A DNA stretch of 64,000 nucleotides from an uncultured Gammaproteobacteria bacterium (GTDB taxonomy: Bacteria; Pseudomonadota; Gammaproteobacteria; Steroidobacterales; XN24), in NCBI GenBank assembly GCA_947259915.1, contig CAMYOC010000033.1, positions 68,923 through 132,922 of the forward strand, in the 5' to 3' direction. The notes under the pieces were generated by a model. That model saw only the letters and a list, made by a program, of their open reading frames with translations, was not told the DNA's origin and did no database searches. Positions 37,662 through 48,554 of this stretch are shown here, in pieces (the first letter of the stretch is position 1; each line of letters opens with the position of its first letter). Position numbers and translations under genes: made by a program.

Positions 37662-38404
37662 TGCGATCGCGTCCGCGGACAGGTGATCGCCATACGCCGG
37701 CCGATCTGATCGTGGTCGGGCTCTGGGGGCAAGGTTTCCAGATCCTCCGGGTCCAGACGCGCCGCGAGCGCCAGCACCAGCGCATCGACGACATCATCCC
37801 GCGCGGCCTGGGCGCGGCTTACTGAGTCGAGCGCGACATCGACCATGGCCCGACTGCCAGCGAAGCAGTCGTCTAGCACTGCAAGACGCTCGCCAAAGCC
37901 CGCCTCGGTCTTTTTGTAGTGAACCATCGGGCGACCGGCAAAGGCCGCAAAACAGAGCTCGGGATGAGATTCGTGCACGGTCGGCTCCGCATCCTGCCGC
38001 TCGCCCAGTGTCATATCGACCTGGCGGATCTTGTCGACCAGGTTCCAGGTCTGGCGCGAGAGCTTGCGTCCGGTGATCTGCTGATTGCGTTTGCTGGCGC
38101 TGACATAATCGGCACAATCCAGAGACGCACGACTGGGCGTCGGAAACACGCTGGCCGCGCGAGGCCCCAGACGTCTCCGGGCCAGGGTATCGCAGGGTCG
38201 AACCGGACAGGATGGTCCGGTCAGCCCGATCGGGATATCGACAAACACGCGACACCCTCGCGCCGCGCCATCCAGCGCCGCGCGGAAATTTGTCGCCAGG
38301 CCCCAACGGAAATCGGTGCCGTGGCTGGCGAAAAAGAACCAGCCACCGCGACAGCCATCCACACCCATGGCCCGCGAGCCCGCCTGATGATCAGCTGGGC
38401 TCAT
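37658..38404 (-). CDS. DUF429 family protein (RNase H-like fold)
   Basis: 248 residues from the ATG at 38404, 19 bases after the hutU stop codon; an ATG at 38368 (MGVDGCRGGWFFF) is equally family-like. The opening GVDGCRGGW and VFVDIPIGLTG (about 51-61) supply the Asp residues of the RNase H-like core. RRRLGPRAASVFPTPSR (about 77-93) and ESHPELCFAAF (about 147-157) are DUF429 hallmarks, and VDALVLALAARL closes the fold. Members are predicted nucleases or nucleotide-binding proteins of unproven activity. Its start is coupled to hutU and its end overlaps the hydrolase gene. Confidence 0.85.
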   Translation of the reverse strand: MSPADHQAGSRAMGVDGCRGGWFFFASHGTDFRWGLATNFRAALDGAARGCRVFVDIPIGLTGPSCPVRPCDTLARRRLGPRAASVFPTPSRASLDCADYVSASKRNQQITGRKLSRQTWNLVDKIRQVDMTLGERQDAEPTVHESHPELCFAAFAGRPMVHYKKTEAGFGERLAVLDDCFAGSRAMVDVALDSVSRAQAARDDVVDALVLALAARLDPEDLETLPPEPDHDQIGRRMAITCPRTRSQ

Positions 38405-38423
38405 AAGCAGCGGAGCCACCCGG

Positions 38424-40130
38424 TCAACGGTTTGCCATGGGCAGGTCGAGACCGCGCTCCCGCGCCACCTCCAGCGCGCGCTCGTAGCCGGCATCGGCAT
38501 GGCGCATGACGCCGGTGCCCGGATCGTTGACCAGCACCCGCTCCAGCTGCAGGTCAGCGCGCTCACTGCCATCCGCGACGATGACTACCCCGGCATGCAG
38601 CGAATAGCCCATACCGACGCCGCCGCCATGATGAAAACTCACCCAGGACGCGCCGCTGGCGGTGTTGAGCATCGCGTTGAGAAGCGGCCAGTCAGCGACC
38701 GCATCGGAACCATCGCGCATGCCCTCGGTCTCGCGGTTGGGCGAGGCGACGGAACCGGAATCAAGATGATCACGGCCGATGACGATGGGCGCCTTGAGCT
38801 CACCACTGCGGACCATGTCATTAATCGCCAGACCGAGCTGATGGCGCTCCTTGTATCCCAGCCAGCAGATACGACACGGCAGACCCTGGAAATGGATCCG
38901 CTCGCGCGCAGCATCGAGCCAGCGGTGCAGACCGGGCTTGTCCGGAAACAGCGCCTTGGCTCTGGCGTCTGTCCGATAGATGTCCTCCGGATCGCCGGAC
39001 AGGGCCGCCCAGCGGAACGGTCCGATCCCCTCGCAAAACAGCGGGCGGATATATAGCGGCACAAATCCCTTGAAGTCGAAGGCATTCTCGACCCCCGCGT
39101 CCTGGGCCATGGCGCGGATGTTGTTGCCGTAATCAAAGGTCGGGATACCGCGATGATGGAAGGCCAGCATCGACCTGACCTGGCGCGCCATCGAGGCTTT
39201 GGCTTCACGTACGTAAGCCTGCGGATCCCGTTCGCGCAGTGCCGCCGCCTGGGCCAGGTCATAGCCGACCGGGATGTATCCGTTTAGCGGATCATGGGCG
39301 GAGGTCTGGTCAGTCACCAGATCCGGCGGCCGGTCGCTGCGCTCGATCTGCTCAAACACCTCGGCAGCGTTGCCGAGCAGACCGATAGACACCGCGCGGC
39401 GTTCGGCCCTCGCCTGGTCGAGTATGGCCATCGCCTCATCCAGACTGTTGGCCGCGTGGTCCAGATAGCCCGTCTCGAGACGCTTGTCGATACGGCTGGG
39501 ATCAACCTCCACCGCAACGCAGCTGAGACCGGCGAATACCGCCGCCAGCGGTTGTGCGCCGCCCATGCCGCCGAGACCGCCGGTGAGCAGCCAGCGGCCG
39601 CCAGCTTCACCGTCGTAATGCTGTCTTACCGCCTCGGCGAAGGTCTCGTAGGTACCCTGGACAATGCCCTGGGAGCCGATATAGATCCACGAGCCGGCCG
39701 TCATCTGGCCATACATCATCAGGCCTTTGCGATCGAGCTCGAAGAAGTGTTCCCAGTTGGCCCACTTGCCGACCAGGTTCGAATTCGCAATCAGCACCCG
39801 TGGTGCCAGCTCGTGGGTCCTGAAAACACCCACCGGTTTGCCCGACTGCACCAGCAGCGTCTCGTCGTTTTCCAGCCGGCGCAGCGTCGCGACGATCGCG
39901 TCATAGCATTCCCAGTTTCGGGCCGCGCGGCCGATGCCGCCATAGACAATCAACTGCCGCGGATGCTCGGCCACCGCCGGATCCAGATTGTTCATCAGCA
40001 TGCGCAACGCAGCTTCCTGGACCCAGCCCTTGCATTGCAGCGTCGATCCGGTCGGCGCGTGGATCTCACCCTCCCGGTAACGCGTACCGGCATCGTGCCC
40101 TTGCCCGCTCTGGTTGGCTGTCTTGTTCAT
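38424..40130 (-). CDS. hutU: Urocanate hydratase
   Basis: Second step of histidine degradation: urocanate plus water gives imidazolone-propionate, with tightly bound NAD+ as electrophile. At 568 residues it is slightly longer than average. The family is unmistakable from [20 protein letters not shown] (about 41-60), [54 protein letters not shown] (about 124-143), [30 protein letters not shown] (about 182-193) and [17 protein letters not shown]. It heads an operon with three genes unrelated to histidine use and is 20 kb from hutF-hutG and hutI-hutH. Confidence 0.98.
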   Translation of the reverse strand: MNKTANQSGQGHDAGTRYREGEIHAPTGSTLQCKGWVQEAALRMLMNNLDPAVAEHPRQLIVYGGIGRAARNWECYDAIVATLRRLENDETLLVQSGKPVGVFRTHELAPRVLIANSNLVGKWANWEHFFELDRKGLMMYGQMTAGSWIYIGSQGIVQGTYETFAEAVRQHYDGEAGGRWLLTGGLGGMGGAQPLAAVFAGLSCVAVEVDPSRIDKRLETGYLDHAANSLDEAMAILDQARAERRAVSIGLLGNAAEVFEQIERSDRPPDLVTDQTSAHDPLNGYIPVGYDLAQAAALRERDPQAYVREAKASMARQVRSMLAFHHRGIPTFDYGNNIRAMAQDAGVENAFDFKGFVPLYIRPLFCEGIGPFRWAALSGDPEDIYRTDARAKALFPDKPGLHRWLDAARERIHFQGLPCRICWLGYKERHQLGLAINDMVRSGELKAPIVIGRDHLDSGSVASPNRETEGMRDGSDAVADWPLLNAMLNTASGASWVSFHHGGGVGMGYSLHAGVVIVADGSERADLQLERVLVNDPGTGVMRHADAGYERALEVARERGLDLPMANR

Positions 40131-40281
40131 AATCCGAACCTGTTCCGCGCTCCCCGTCCGTCAGCCTAACGTAGCGCGAACGACGCTGACAAACGCAGAT
40201 CCGGCTGCAGCGATCGCGGTCCACGCCGGCGGCGACTGCACTGTTGACGGCGTGCGCCCGGCGTCAGCACCGGCCAGCGCA

Positions 40282-41964
40282 TCATCGCTCGTCTGTCAGG
40301 ATCAGCTCCGGCAGCACCGTTGCGCTGGCCTGAGCCGGCGCTCTGATCCTGAGATAGGCGGCGACGCTGGCAGCGAGACTCTCCACCCCCACCGGCCTCT
40401 CCACGGCCTGTGGATCCAGACCCGGGCCCATGATCACGATCGGGACATGCGTATCGTAACGGTGTGGGGAGCCATGCATGGCCGCTTGCTGCTGCGGATT
40501 CGGGTGCAGGTGCCAGCCCGGTACCTGCACCAGATAGACCTGCCCGGACCGGCCGGGCTGGATCGAGGCCCGGGCCAGGGTCCGCTCCGGCGGCTCCACG
40601 TCAAGGCGTGCCGCAATATCGCTGCTGGCAAACGCGGATTGTATGCCCGGCTCCGACTGCGCGAGCCTGACCAGCGCACGCTCGATTTGCCCGCTATCGA
40701 TACCGTCTGTCTCCAGCCGCCGGACATCGAGGTACAAGGAGGGATTGAGAAAGCGGAGGACCGGGTCGTAGTCCAGACCGAATTCAGCGCGCAAACCGGC
40801 GTTGAATCGGCTGACCATCGCCGGCGTCTCGATCCGTGCCGCCGGCTCCCCGTGCAGCGTCAGATACTCAGGCGCCGACGGCACGCCATGGTCTGAGGTC
40901 AGGATCACCAGCGTATGTTCCAGTCCCACCCGCTGCTCTGCCAGCGCCAGCAATGCACTGATGGTCCGGTCGAGCCGGAACAGGTTGTCTTCGGCTTCCA
41001 GGCTATCGGGGCCAAAGGCATGACCGACATAGTCGGTCGCGGACAGGCTGATCGCGAGCAGATCCGGAGCGGTTCCCTGGCCGATCGATTCCGCTTCCAT
41101 CAGCGCACTGACCGCGGCCAGCGTCAGCTGGTCGGCGTAGGGCGTAAAGCGCAGCGCCCCATGGTAGTCGCTGCTGGCCGCCAGATCATGGGGAAACACC
41201 CGCCCCAGTCCCTTGTAGTCGCGCTCCCACGGCTGATCGTCCTGGTCGATAAACCGATAGTCCGCGTCCTCGCGCAGCAGACGCCAGGGTCGCTGTCGAT
41301 AGGCCTCCGCAGGCTCCGCCGCGTTGAATTTCTCAAGCCATTGGGGTGCACGCGAGTAATAGTAGTCGCTGGTGATAAAGCGTCCGCTGCGGCGCGAATG
41401 CCAGAATGCCTTGCCGGCGTGGCCGGCCAGCAGAATTGCGCCCCGGTCTTTTATCGACACACCGAACACACGCGAGACACCATCGCTATGCTCTACGAGC
41501 ACATCACCGAGAGTCTCGGCGGTGACCAGCGCCGGCGATACGCCTTCTCCGCCTGGCGCCGGGTCACCAAGCAGGCGATGCCGCGCATCCTCAACACTGT
41601 AGACGGTCCGATTGGTTTTCGGATCGGTCCAATTATTGCCGACCAACCCGTGCACCGCCGGGTGTGCGCCGCTGACGATGGTCGCATGGCCAGGGGCGGT
41701 GTTGGTGATGCCGTGGCGGAAATGAGCCTCCCGGTAATGGACGCCGTTATCGACCAGCAAGCGCAGACCATCGCCATCGAGCCGGTCGCCGTACTGATCG
41801 AAAACATCGCCGCGTAGCTGATCGACGACGATCAACAACACCAGGCTGGGCGCTTCGGTCTCCACCTGCGAACAGCCGGCGAGAACCCACAGGCTCAACA
41901 CGATCAGACTGCCAACAGCGCCAGCCGCAGCGCGCCGCGCCAGGGAGATGACGCTTACAGACAT
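40282..41964 (-). CDS. Lipoprotein alkaline phosphatase (PafA/PhoX-independent, AP superfamily)
   Basis: 560 residues from the ATG at 41964; a TTG at 41982 would add six residues. A lipobox LWVLAGCS (Cys near 30) predicts an outer- or inner-membrane lipoprotein. The metal and nucleophile features are LLIVVDQLRGDVFDQYG (about 43-59), HGITNTAPGHATIVSG (nucleophile Thr near 87), LSATDYVGHAFGPDS (about 307-321) and LVILTSDHGVPSAPEYL (about 348-364). PafA-type enzymes are Ca/Zn-dependent, broad and inducible at low phosphate. It is 42 bases downstream of purL on the same strand. No Pho box was recognised. Confidence 0.9.
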   Translation of the reverse strand: MSVSVISLARRAAAGAVGSLIVLSLWVLAGCSQVETEAPSLVLLIVVDQLRGDVFDQYGDRLDGDGLRLLVDNGVHYREAHFRHGITNTAPGHATIVSGAHPAVHGLVGNNWTDPKTNRTVYSVEDARHRLLGDPAPGGEGVSPALVTAETLGDVLVEHSDGVSRVFGVSIKDRGAILLAGHAGKAFWHSRRSGRFITSDYYYSRAPQWLEKFNAAEPAEAYRQRPWRLLREDADYRFIDQDDQPWERDYKGLGRVFPHDLAASSDYHGALRFTPYADQLTLAAVSALMEAESIGQGTAPDLLAISLSATDYVGHAFGPDSLEAEDNLFRLDRTISALLALAEQRVGLEHTLVILTSDHGVPSAPEYLTLHGEPAARIETPAMVSRFNAGLRAEFGLDYDPVLRFLNPSLYLDVRRLETDGIDSGQIERALVRLAQSEPGIQSAFASSDIAARLDVEPPERTLARASIQPGRSGQVYLVQVPGWHLHPNPQQQAAMHGSPHRYDTHVPIVIMGPGLDPQAVERPVGVESLAASVAAYLRIRAPAQASATVLPELILTDER

Positions 41965-42006
41965 GGGTCTGATGCTACGCAAGACCTGTAACGCGGCGTA
42001 CGGCGT

Positions 42007-45000
42007 CTAGCCGAGCCAGACTCTGGCATTGCGCCACAGCCGCATCCACGGACCATCTTCGCCCCAGCCAGCCGGATGCCATGAATGTTGCACCGTGCGG
42101 AACACCCGCTCCGGGTGCGGCATCGCGATCGTCACCCTGCCATCGAGGCTGGTCAGACCAGCGATGCCGTCGGGAGACCCGTTGGGGTTGGCCGGATAAG
42201 CGCTGGCGGTCTTGCCGTAATTATCCATATAGCTCATCGCTACGGTGCCCGATTCCAGACACTGGCGTCGATGACCGGCGTCGGCAAACTCCGCCCTCCC
42301 TTCGCCATGTGACACCACGATCGGCAGCACCGACCCGCTCATACCTGCCAAAAACACCGAAGGCGTCGCGCCAACCTCGACCAGGGACAGACGCGCCTCG
42401 AATTGTTCCGAGCGGTTGCCGACAAAACGCGGCCAGTGTGCGGCGCCAGGCACCAGGTCCTTGAGTGCGGCCATCATCTGGCAGCCATTGCAGATTCCAA
42501 GACTGAAACTGTCGTCACGGGAGAACCAGGCCGCGAACTGATCCCGCGCGCGGGGATTGAACAGGATGGTCTTGGCCCAGCCTTCGCCGGCGCCCAGCAC
42601 ATCGCCGTAGGAGAAGCCGCCGCATGCGACCAGGCCCTTGAACTGATCAAGCTCGGCGCGTCCGGCGATGATATCGGTCATGTGCACATCGATCGCATCA
42701 AAACCGGCGCGGTGAAAAGCGGCCGCCATCTCGACCTGGCTATTGACGCCCTGCTCCCTCAACACCGCCACTCGTGGACGCGCGCCGCTGCTGATAAAGG
42801 GCGCTGCCACATCCTCATCGACATCAAAGCTGGTCCGCGCCCACAGACCCGGATCGCCGTCATCGAGCAAACGGTCGTATTCCTCCCGCGCGCAGTCGGG
42901 GTGATCCCGCAGACTCTGCAAGCGGAAGGTCGTCTCCGACCAGGCCCGATGCAGATCTATCCGCGACTCGTCGAGCAGGCTTTGACCACCATGATCGATG
43001 CGGATCCGCTGGTCCCCGGCGACACTGCCCAGGTCATGCAACGCATCACCAAGACCGATTTCTGCAGCCAACTCAAACACCTCATCCAGATCCGTCTCGC
43101 GGACCTGCAGCACGGCGCCGAGCTCCTCGTTAAACAGGGCCGCGAGCGGGTCTCCGCCGAGGCTATCGAGTGTGACCCCCAGACCCACATGAGCGGCGAA
43201 ACTCATCTCCACCAGCGTCGCCAGCAGACCGCCGTCGGACCGGTCATGGTAGGCCAGCACGCGACCTTCGCGGGCCAGTGTCTGTACCAGATCGAACAGC
43301 GCGCGCAGCTGATTCGGATCATCCAGATCAGGGACGTCGTGCCCCATCACGCCATGCACCTGGGCCAGGGCTGAACCGCCCAATCTGTTGCGGCCGTTGC
43401 CCAGATCGACCAGCAACAGTCGTGTCGCTCCCGCGTCGGTGCATAGCTGTGGCGTCAGCGTGCGGCGGACATCATCCACCGGCGCGAACGCGGAGATGAT
43501 CAAAGACACCGGGGCGGTCACGCTGCGTGGACCCTCGTCGGACTCCCACGCGGTGCGCATGGACAGGGAGTCCTTGCCCACCGGGATCGCGATACCCAGG
43601 GCCGGACACAATTCCTCGCCGACTGCCCTGACCGTATCGAACAGGGCTGCATCTTCACCGGGAGCACCACAAGCCGCCATCCAGTTCGCCGACAGGCGGA
43701 TATCGGACAAGCGCGGGATCGAGGCGGCGGCAATATTGGTCACGGCCTCGCCGATGGCCATACGGCCTGACGCGGGCGCATCCAGCGCGGCCAGCGGCGT
43801 GCGTTCACCCATGGCCATCGCTTCGCCGCTCAGCGCCTCGAAACCCGAGGTGGTCACCGCCACATCGCTGACTGGCACCTGCCAGGGTCCGACCATCTGA
43901 TCCCGGCTGCACAAGCCACCCACCGAACGGTCGCCGATAGTGATCAAAAAGGTCTTGTCGGCCACCGCCGGCAGCCGCAACACACGATACACCGCGTCAC
44001 GGCAGTCGCTCACCGGCGGCAGCGTATCGCCGCGGCGCGCGACGCGCTCGACGTTACGCGTCATCCGCGGTGGCTTGCCGAGCAGAATCTCGATCGGCAT
44101 ATCGACCGGATCGTTGCCGAAATGGCTGTCATGGACCGTAAGCTGCGGCGCCGTCGTCGTCTGGCCGACGACGGCCACCGGACAACGCTCGCGCTCGCAC
44201 AGCGCGAGGAAATCCTCGAGCCGCTCCGGGCTGATGGCCAGGACGTAGCGCTCCTGAGCTTCGTTACACCAGATCGCCATCGGCGACATGCCCCGCTCGT
44301 CGTTCGGGATCGCACGCAGTTCGATGCGGCCACCAAGCTGGCTGTGATCGATCACCTCGGGCAGCGCGTTGGAAAGACCGCCGGCGCCGACATCGTGGAT
44401 CAGCACCACTGGATTGTCCTCACCCATGGCCCAGCAGGCATCGATGACTTCCTGAGCCCGGCGCTGCATCTCCGGATTGCCACGCTGTACCGAAGCAAAA
44501 TCCAGATCCTCGGCGCTCTGGCCCTGAGCCATCGAGGACGCGGCGCCACCGCCGAGACCGATCAGCATCGCCGGCCCACCGAGCACGACCAGGTGCGCGC
44601 CAGCGGGCACCTCGCCCTTCTCCACGTGTCCCGCGCGCACGTTGCCGAGACCGCCGGCGATCATGATCGGCTTGTGGTAGCCGCGCAGAACACCGTCTAC
44701 CTCCTGCTCGAAGGTGCGGAAGTATCCGGCCAAATTCGGACGCCCGAATTCGTTGTTAAATGAAGCGCCGCCGACCGGGCCCTCCAGCATAATGTCCAGC
44801 GCCGAAACGATCCGGTCCGGCCGCCCGTGGTCCTGCTCCCAGGGCTGCTCAAAACCGGGGATGCGCAAATGCGACACGGAGAACCCGGTCAGCCCGGCTT
44901 TCGGCTTGGCGCCGGTCCCGGTCGCGCCCTCGTCCCGTATCTCGCCACCGGAGCCGGTCGCGGCACCAGGAAACGGCGATATCGCGGTGGGGTGATTGTG

Positions 45001-45885
45001 CGTCTCTACCTTCAACAGGATATGGACGTCCTCTTGCTGATAGTCGTAGCGTCGCGTGTGCGGATCGGGGAAAAAACGACCCGCTTCCCAGCCCTCGATC
45101 ACGGCCGCGTTATCCTTGTAAGCGGACAACACACCGTGCGGCGATTGTGCATGGGTGTTACGGATCATTCCGAACAAAGTCTGGGACTGCGGTTCACCGT
45201 CGAGAACCCAGTCGGCATTAAAGATCTTGTGCCGGCAATGCTCTGAATTGGCCTGGGCGAACATCATCAGCTCGGCATCCGTCGGATTGCGGCCCACCGT
45301 CTTGAAATAGTCCACGAGATAGGCGATCTCGTCGTCCGACAAGGCCAGCCCCAACGTACGATTGGCAGTCTCCAGCGCGCCGCTGCCGCCGCCGATCACA
45401 TCGACCCGGGTCAACGCCTCGGGCTCGTGGTGCGCAAACAAACGAGCTGCATCGTCGGCCTCGAACACTACTGACTCCGTCATCCGGTCGTGCAGCAGTG
45501 CGGCGATGGGGGCCAACTGTTCCCGTATCGGTTCAAGCTCGCCGGCGAGCGTATAGGTGACGCCTCGCTCGATCCGGCTCACCGCACCCAGGCCACAATT
45601 GTGGGCGATGTCCGTCGCTTTGCTGGACCAGGGCGAAATGGTGCCGAGACGCGGCAGCACGATGATGTCCAGCCCATCCGGCCTCTGTTGATCGCGCACC
45701 GGGCCGTAGGTAAGCAGCTGCTCCAGCACTTCGCGCTCGTCGCCTTGCAACGGTCGCGCAAGCTCCGCCAGATGGACGTAGCGGGCCGCCAGAGCGGTAA
45801 TCTGCGGACAGCCGGCGCGCAGGACCTCGAGGCGCTTTGCCAGTCGGAAACGGGATAACGCCGGTGCGCCGGGTAGGATCAGCAT
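42007..45885 (-). CDS. purL: Phosphoribosylformylglycinamidine synthase
   Basis: Fourth step of purine synthesis: FGAR plus glutamine and ATP gives FGAM. The ATG giving [19 protein letters not shown] was chosen, giving 1292 residues against 1295 in E. coli. The large single-chain form is seen in full: N-terminal PurS-like domain (1-150), linker and FGAM-synthase core (about 200-1000, with [20 protein letters not shown] and GVAASS-like loops), and C-terminal glutamine amidotransferase with nucleophile Cys in [13 protein letters not shown] and His/Glu in MPHPERVFR. It begins 96 bases after the hydrolase gene. A candidate promoter is listed separately. Confidence 0.98.
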   Translation of the reverse strand: MLILPGAPALSRFRLAKRLEVLRAGCPQITALAARYVHLAELARPLQGDEREVLEQLLTYGPVRDQQRPDGLDIIVLPRLGTISPWSSKATDIAHNCGLGAVSRIERGVTYTLAGELEPIREQLAPIAALLHDRMTESVVFEADDAARLFAHHEPEALTRVDVIGGGSGALETANRTLGLALSDDEIAYLVDYFKTVGRNPTDAELMMFAQANSEHCRHKIFNADWVLDGEPQSQTLFGMIRNTHAQSPHGVLSAYKDNAAVIEGWEAGRFFPDPHTRRYDYQQEDVHILLKVETHNHPTAISPFPGAATGSGGEIRDEGATGTGAKPKAGLTGFSVSHLRIPGFEQPWEQDHGRPDRIVSALDIMLEGPVGGASFNNEFGRPNLAGYFRTFEQEVDGVLRGYHKPIMIAGGLGNVRAGHVEKGEVPAGAHLVVLGGPAMLIGLGGGAASSMAQGQSAEDLDFASVQRGNPEMQRRAQEVIDACWAMGEDNPVVLIHDVGAGGLSNALPEVIDHSQLGGRIELRAIPNDERGMSPMAIWCNEAQERYVLAISPERLEDFLALCERERCPVAVVGQTTTAPQLTVHDSHFGNDPVDMPIEILLGKPPRMTRNVERVARRGDTLPPVSDCRDAVYRVLRLPAVADKTFLITIGDRSVGGLCSRDQMVGPWQVPVSDVAVTTSGFEALSGEAMAMGERTPLAALDAPASGRMAIGEAVTNIAAASIPRLSDIRLSANWMAACGAPGEDAALFDTVRAVGEELCPALGIAIPVGKDSLSMRTAWESDEGPRSVTAPVSLIISAFAPVDDVRRTLTPQLCTDAGATRLLLVDLGNGRNRLGGSALAQVHGVMGHDVPDLDDPNQLRALFDLVQTLAREGRVLAYHDRSDGGLLATLVEMSFAAHVGLGVTLDSLGGDPLAALFNEELGAVLQVRETDLDEVFELAAEIGLGDALHDLGSVAGDQRIRIDHGGQSLLDESRIDLHRAWSETTFRLQSLRDHPDCAREEYDRLLDDGDPGLWARTSFDVDEDVAAPFISSGARPRVAVLREQGVNSQVEMAAAFHRAGFDAIDVHMTDIIAGRAELDQFKGLVACGGFSYGDVLGAGEGWAKTILFNPRARDQFAAWFSRDDSFSLGICNGCQMMAALKDLVPGAAHWPRFVGNRSEQFEARLSLVEVGATPSVFLAGMSGSVLPIVVSHGEGRAEFADAGHRRQCLESGTVAMSYMDNYGKTASAYPANPNGSPDGIAGLTSLDGRVTIAMPHPERVFRTVQHSWHPAGWGEDGPWMRLWRNARVWLG

Positions 45886-45921
45886 GAGCGCGGGGTCTTC
45901 ACGGGGAGGAACGAAGATCGC

Positions 45922-45950
45922 ATGATACCGGAGCGCCCTCGCCCGCTCCA
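45922..45950 (-). promoter_or_regulatory. Possible sigma-70 promoter of purL
   Basis: On the minus strand TATCAT (45922-45927, five of six consensus bases) lies 17 bases from TGGAGC (45945-45950, three of six). The purL ATG is about 37 bases from the -10. No PurR operator was recognised. Confidence 0.35.
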
Positions 45951-45981
45951 CCGGCCTGTCCCCGCGGCTGTCCTGGGCGTG

Positions 45982-46770
45982 TTAGCGCAAAGAGCGCCAG
46001 CCCAGCCCCTGCTGCTGGCACACCGTTTCTATCTCCTCGCCGTCGGTGCCGGCGGCGGCCGCCAGCGACGCCCGGGCCAGTTCTGCGGTGTTGTTGGTCT
46101 CGCTGATGTGGACCGCGATCAGGTAGCGCAGCCCGCCCGCCAGCCTGGAGACCAGGTCTGCCGCCTGAGCGTTGTTCAGATGGCCCAGATCGCCTCCGAC
46201 ACGGTGCTTTAGTGATGCCGGATACGGTCCACGCATCAACATATCGAGATCATGGTTGCATTCGACGATCAGGGCATCGACGCCGTCCAGGCTGGCGATG
46301 ATATGTGGCGTGATATGACCGGTGTCGGTAAGGATCCCGAGGCTGCGAGCGCCGTCGCTAAAACAGAACTGGCAGGGCTCGCGGGCGTCGTGGGGAACCG
46401 GCATCGGTCTGACCTCGATGCCGCCTATGGCGAACGGCTCGTGGCAGTTGAACAGATGTAGCTCGGGCAGATCCCGGTCCGGTGCGGCAGCCCAGGTACC
46501 GGGTGTCATCCAAACCGGAATCTTGTGCCGGCGCGCGAAACGCGCGACGCCACCGATGTGATCACCATGCTCGTGAGTCACCAGGATGGCGTCCACGTCG
46601 TCCGGGGTCCGCTCCAGGCGGCCGAGTCGGGTTGCTGCCTCGACGGCGGAGAAACCGCAGTCAACCATCAGGCAGGTGCCGTCAGCTTCGACCAGCGCGG
46701 AATTGCCCTTGCTGCCACTACCCAGGTAGGAGAACCCCAGGTGGCGGTTGGTCGAGTCCGCTGAGGGCAT
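45982..46770 (-). CDS. Metallo-beta-lactamase fold hydrolase (YycJ/WalJ-like)
   Basis: 262 residues. The opening FSYLGSGSKGNSALVEADGT (about 13-32), the metal motif VTHEHGDHIGGVARFAR (His/Asp ligands, about 63-79), MPVPHDAREPCQF (about 119-131) and LTDTGHI place it in the COG1235 group. WalJ/YycJ relatives are linked to DNA replication or repair and cell-wall control, with exonuclease activity suggested. ALIVECNHDLDMLMRGPYP (about 169-187) is diagnostic. It follows the DUF1820 gene by 9 bases and precedes purL. Confidence 0.9.
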   Translation of the reverse strand: MPSADSTNRHLGFSYLGSGSKGNSALVEADGTCLMVDCGFSAVEAATRLGRLERTPDDVDAILVTHEHGDHIGGVARFARRHKIPVWMTPGTWAAAPDRDLPELHLFNCHEPFAIGGIEVRPMPVPHDAREPCQFCFSDGARSLGILTDTGHITPHIIASLDGVDALIVECNHDLDMLMRGPYPASLKHRVGGDLGHLNNAQAADLVSRLAGGLRYLIAVHISETNNTAELARASLAAAAGTDGEEIETVCQQQGLGWRSLR

Positions 46771-46779
46771 GCGGCGGCG

Positions 46780-47124
46780 TCAGGTCTTGCTCTTGTCGCC
46801 GCTGCCGGGGGCGTACATCGGCATCGGGAACTGAGTCACATTGCCGCCTTCAACTGAGGATATCTTGCTGACTCCCTGCTTCTCTACCTGGTCGATCCGC
46901 AGTATCGAATGCATCGGGATATAAGTGCGCTTTACGCCGGCGAATTCAGTCTTGATACGCTCTTCGCTGGGATCGACTACGACGGAGCTGCGTTCGCCGA
47001 AAATCAGTTCCTCGACCTCGACAAAACCAAACAACTCTCCGTGGCTGACCTGGCGCGCATAAATCTCGTAGATCTTGCCCTGATTGGCGAATACGATCTT
47101 GTAGATATGGCTGTTTGCGTTCAT
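46780..47124 (-). CDS. DUF1820 family protein
   Basis: 114 residues from the ATG giving MNANSHIYKIVFANQGKIYE, which matches the family start. YARQVSHGELFGFVEVEEL, FGERSSVVVDPSEERIKTEF and YIPMHSILRIDQVEKQGVSK cover the whole length. This protein is conserved in Gammaproteobacteria, and a role is not established. The beta-rich pattern and the highly conserved VDPSEE suggest a small binding protein. It is upstream of the hydrolase gene in a two-gene unit and divergent from the FHA gene across a 180-base gap. Confidence 0.92.
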   Translation of the reverse strand: MNANSHIYKIVFANQGKIYEIYARQVSHGELFGFVEVEELIFGERSSVVVDPSEERIKTEFAGVKRTYIPMHSILRIDQVEKQGVSKISSVEGGNVTQFPMPMYAPGSGDKSKT

Positions 47125-47304
47125 GGATCCACTGTGACTCGGAATACTGGCGGCAAGAATAACATCAAGCCGCGATCTTTGCGGGGGCCGACGCCGGCTC
47201 GATCGCGCCAGCGACCCGCAGGCGATGCGGCTATTGTGGCGGCGCGCCTTATCCATTACTTTGACCCACTGACTCGCCGGTCCGTGCCTCCCGGGTAACC
47301 GCGT

Positions 47305-48504
47305 ATGCCACTGACTCTAAAGATCACCTCGGCACAGAAGGACGTGCTCGGTTCAGACCGGCTAAAGGTCTTCAGTGTCCATGGCGGATCAATCGGCCGC
47401 GCCGGTGACAACGAGTGGGTGCTGCCGGATCCCGACATCTATCTGTCCGGTCACCATGCGCAAATCGATTATCGGGACGGCGCCTACTATCTGACCGACA
47501 CCAGCACCAACGGGGTGTTCGTCAACGACGCCGATCTTCCGGTCGGCAAAGGCGCGCCCATACGGCTGTACGATGGTGACCGCCTGCGCATGGGCACTTA
47601 TGAACTTGCGGTCAGCATCGTCAACGTCAGCCGCGACGGCACTAACGACACCGGAGTTTTTGTTGCCGAGCACGAGGACGAGGACACGCTGGTCGACCCG
47701 GACCCCGGTCCGGCACCGGACCCGGACGCCAGAAAGCTCCTCGACGACCCTATCGACATTGCCGGAGCGGAGAGCGGCCGGCCCGGATTCGAGATGGTCG
47801 CCACCGACCAGGATGCGGTGCTGCCGACCCCCGAACCGGCTGATGATGCGCCGCTGCATCCGGCGCTGGCAGACAATCTGGCCGACGGCAGCGATGCGGT
47901 GACTGTCCTGTGCCGGGCCATCGGCATCGATCGTGAACGCATTGATCCGGGACAGGAACAGCAATTCGTCTCCATCGTCGGCCACATGGTGCGGGCAGCC
48001 ACCGAAGGCCTGCAGCGCGTGCTCAAGTCCCGTACCACCATCAAGGGCGAATTAAAGCTGACGCAGACGGCCGAACAGCCGAGAGAGAACAATCCGCTCA
48101 AGTTCTCTGCGAACGTGGATGAAGCACTGGATAAGATGTTCTTTTATTCCGGCATCCACCATCTGCCGCCGCTCGACGCCGTGGAGGGCGCGATGCTGGA
48201 CATCCGCGCTCACCAGCACGCGATCGTCGCCGCCATGCGCGCGGCCTTCGACGATCTGCTCGGACGCTTCGACCCGGAACAGCTGCAGCAGAAATTCGAT
48301 CGCGGATTGCGCCCCGGCGCTCTGCTGGGCATGAGCAATGAAGCCAAGTATTGGGACCTGTTCCGCGAATTCTATGCCTCGGTGCAAAAGAACTCCGAGA
48401 AAAGCTTCGACGAGTCCGTGGGGCAGGTATTCGCGGCAGCCTATGAAGCGGAGATCAAGCGCCTCTCAGGCGAATCGCCGCTGCCGGATACAGAGCAGGA
48501 CTGA
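47305..48504 (+). CDS. tagH: FHA-domain protein of the type VI secretion TagH/Fha1 family (orphan)
   Basis: 399 residues. The N-terminal FHA domain (about 20-100) has GGSIGRAGDNEWVLPDP, YLSGHHAQIDYRDGAYYLTD and TSTNGVFVND, the phosphothreonine-binding Gly-Arg, Ser-x-x-His and Asn-Gly set. A linker rich in Asp, Pro and Glu (about 118-195) leads to a C-terminal VI_FHA domain (about 200-390) containing NPLKFSANVDEALDKMFF and DLFREFYASVQKNSEKSFDE, which is the T6SS-associated type. In T6SS it is a phosphoswitch for assembly. No other T6SS gene is present here, so a partner kinase and apparatus must lie elsewhere or be absent. Confidence 0.85.
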   Translation: MPLTLKITSAQKDVLGSDRLKVFSVHGGSIGRAGDNEWVLPDPDIYLSGHHAQIDYRDGAYYLTDTSTNGVFVNDADLPVGKGAPIRLYDGDRLRMGTYELAVSIVNVSRDGTNDTGVFVAEHEDEDTLVDPDPGPAPDPDARKLLDDPIDIAGAESGRPGFEMVATDQDAVLPTPEPADDAPLHPALADNLADGSDAVTVLCRAIGIDRERIDPGQEQQFVSIVGHMVRAATEGLQRVLKSRTTIKGELKLTQTAEQPRENNPLKFSANVDEALDKMFFYSGIHHLPPLDAVEGAMLDIRAHQHAIVAAMRAAFDDLLGRFDPEQLQQKFDRGLRPGALLGMSNEAKYWDLFREFYASVQKNSEKSFDESVGQVFAAAYEAEIKRLSGESPLPDTEQD

Positions 48505-48554
48505 GGCGGTCACTGCCACCGGGCGCCGCAGCGCAGACGCCCCCAGCGTGGACG

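Noticed and set aside
47305..48504. A type VI secretion cluster around the FHA gene
   Set aside because: None of the neighbours (DUF1820, metallo-hydrolase, NDUFA9-like, DCC) resembles a T6SS component.
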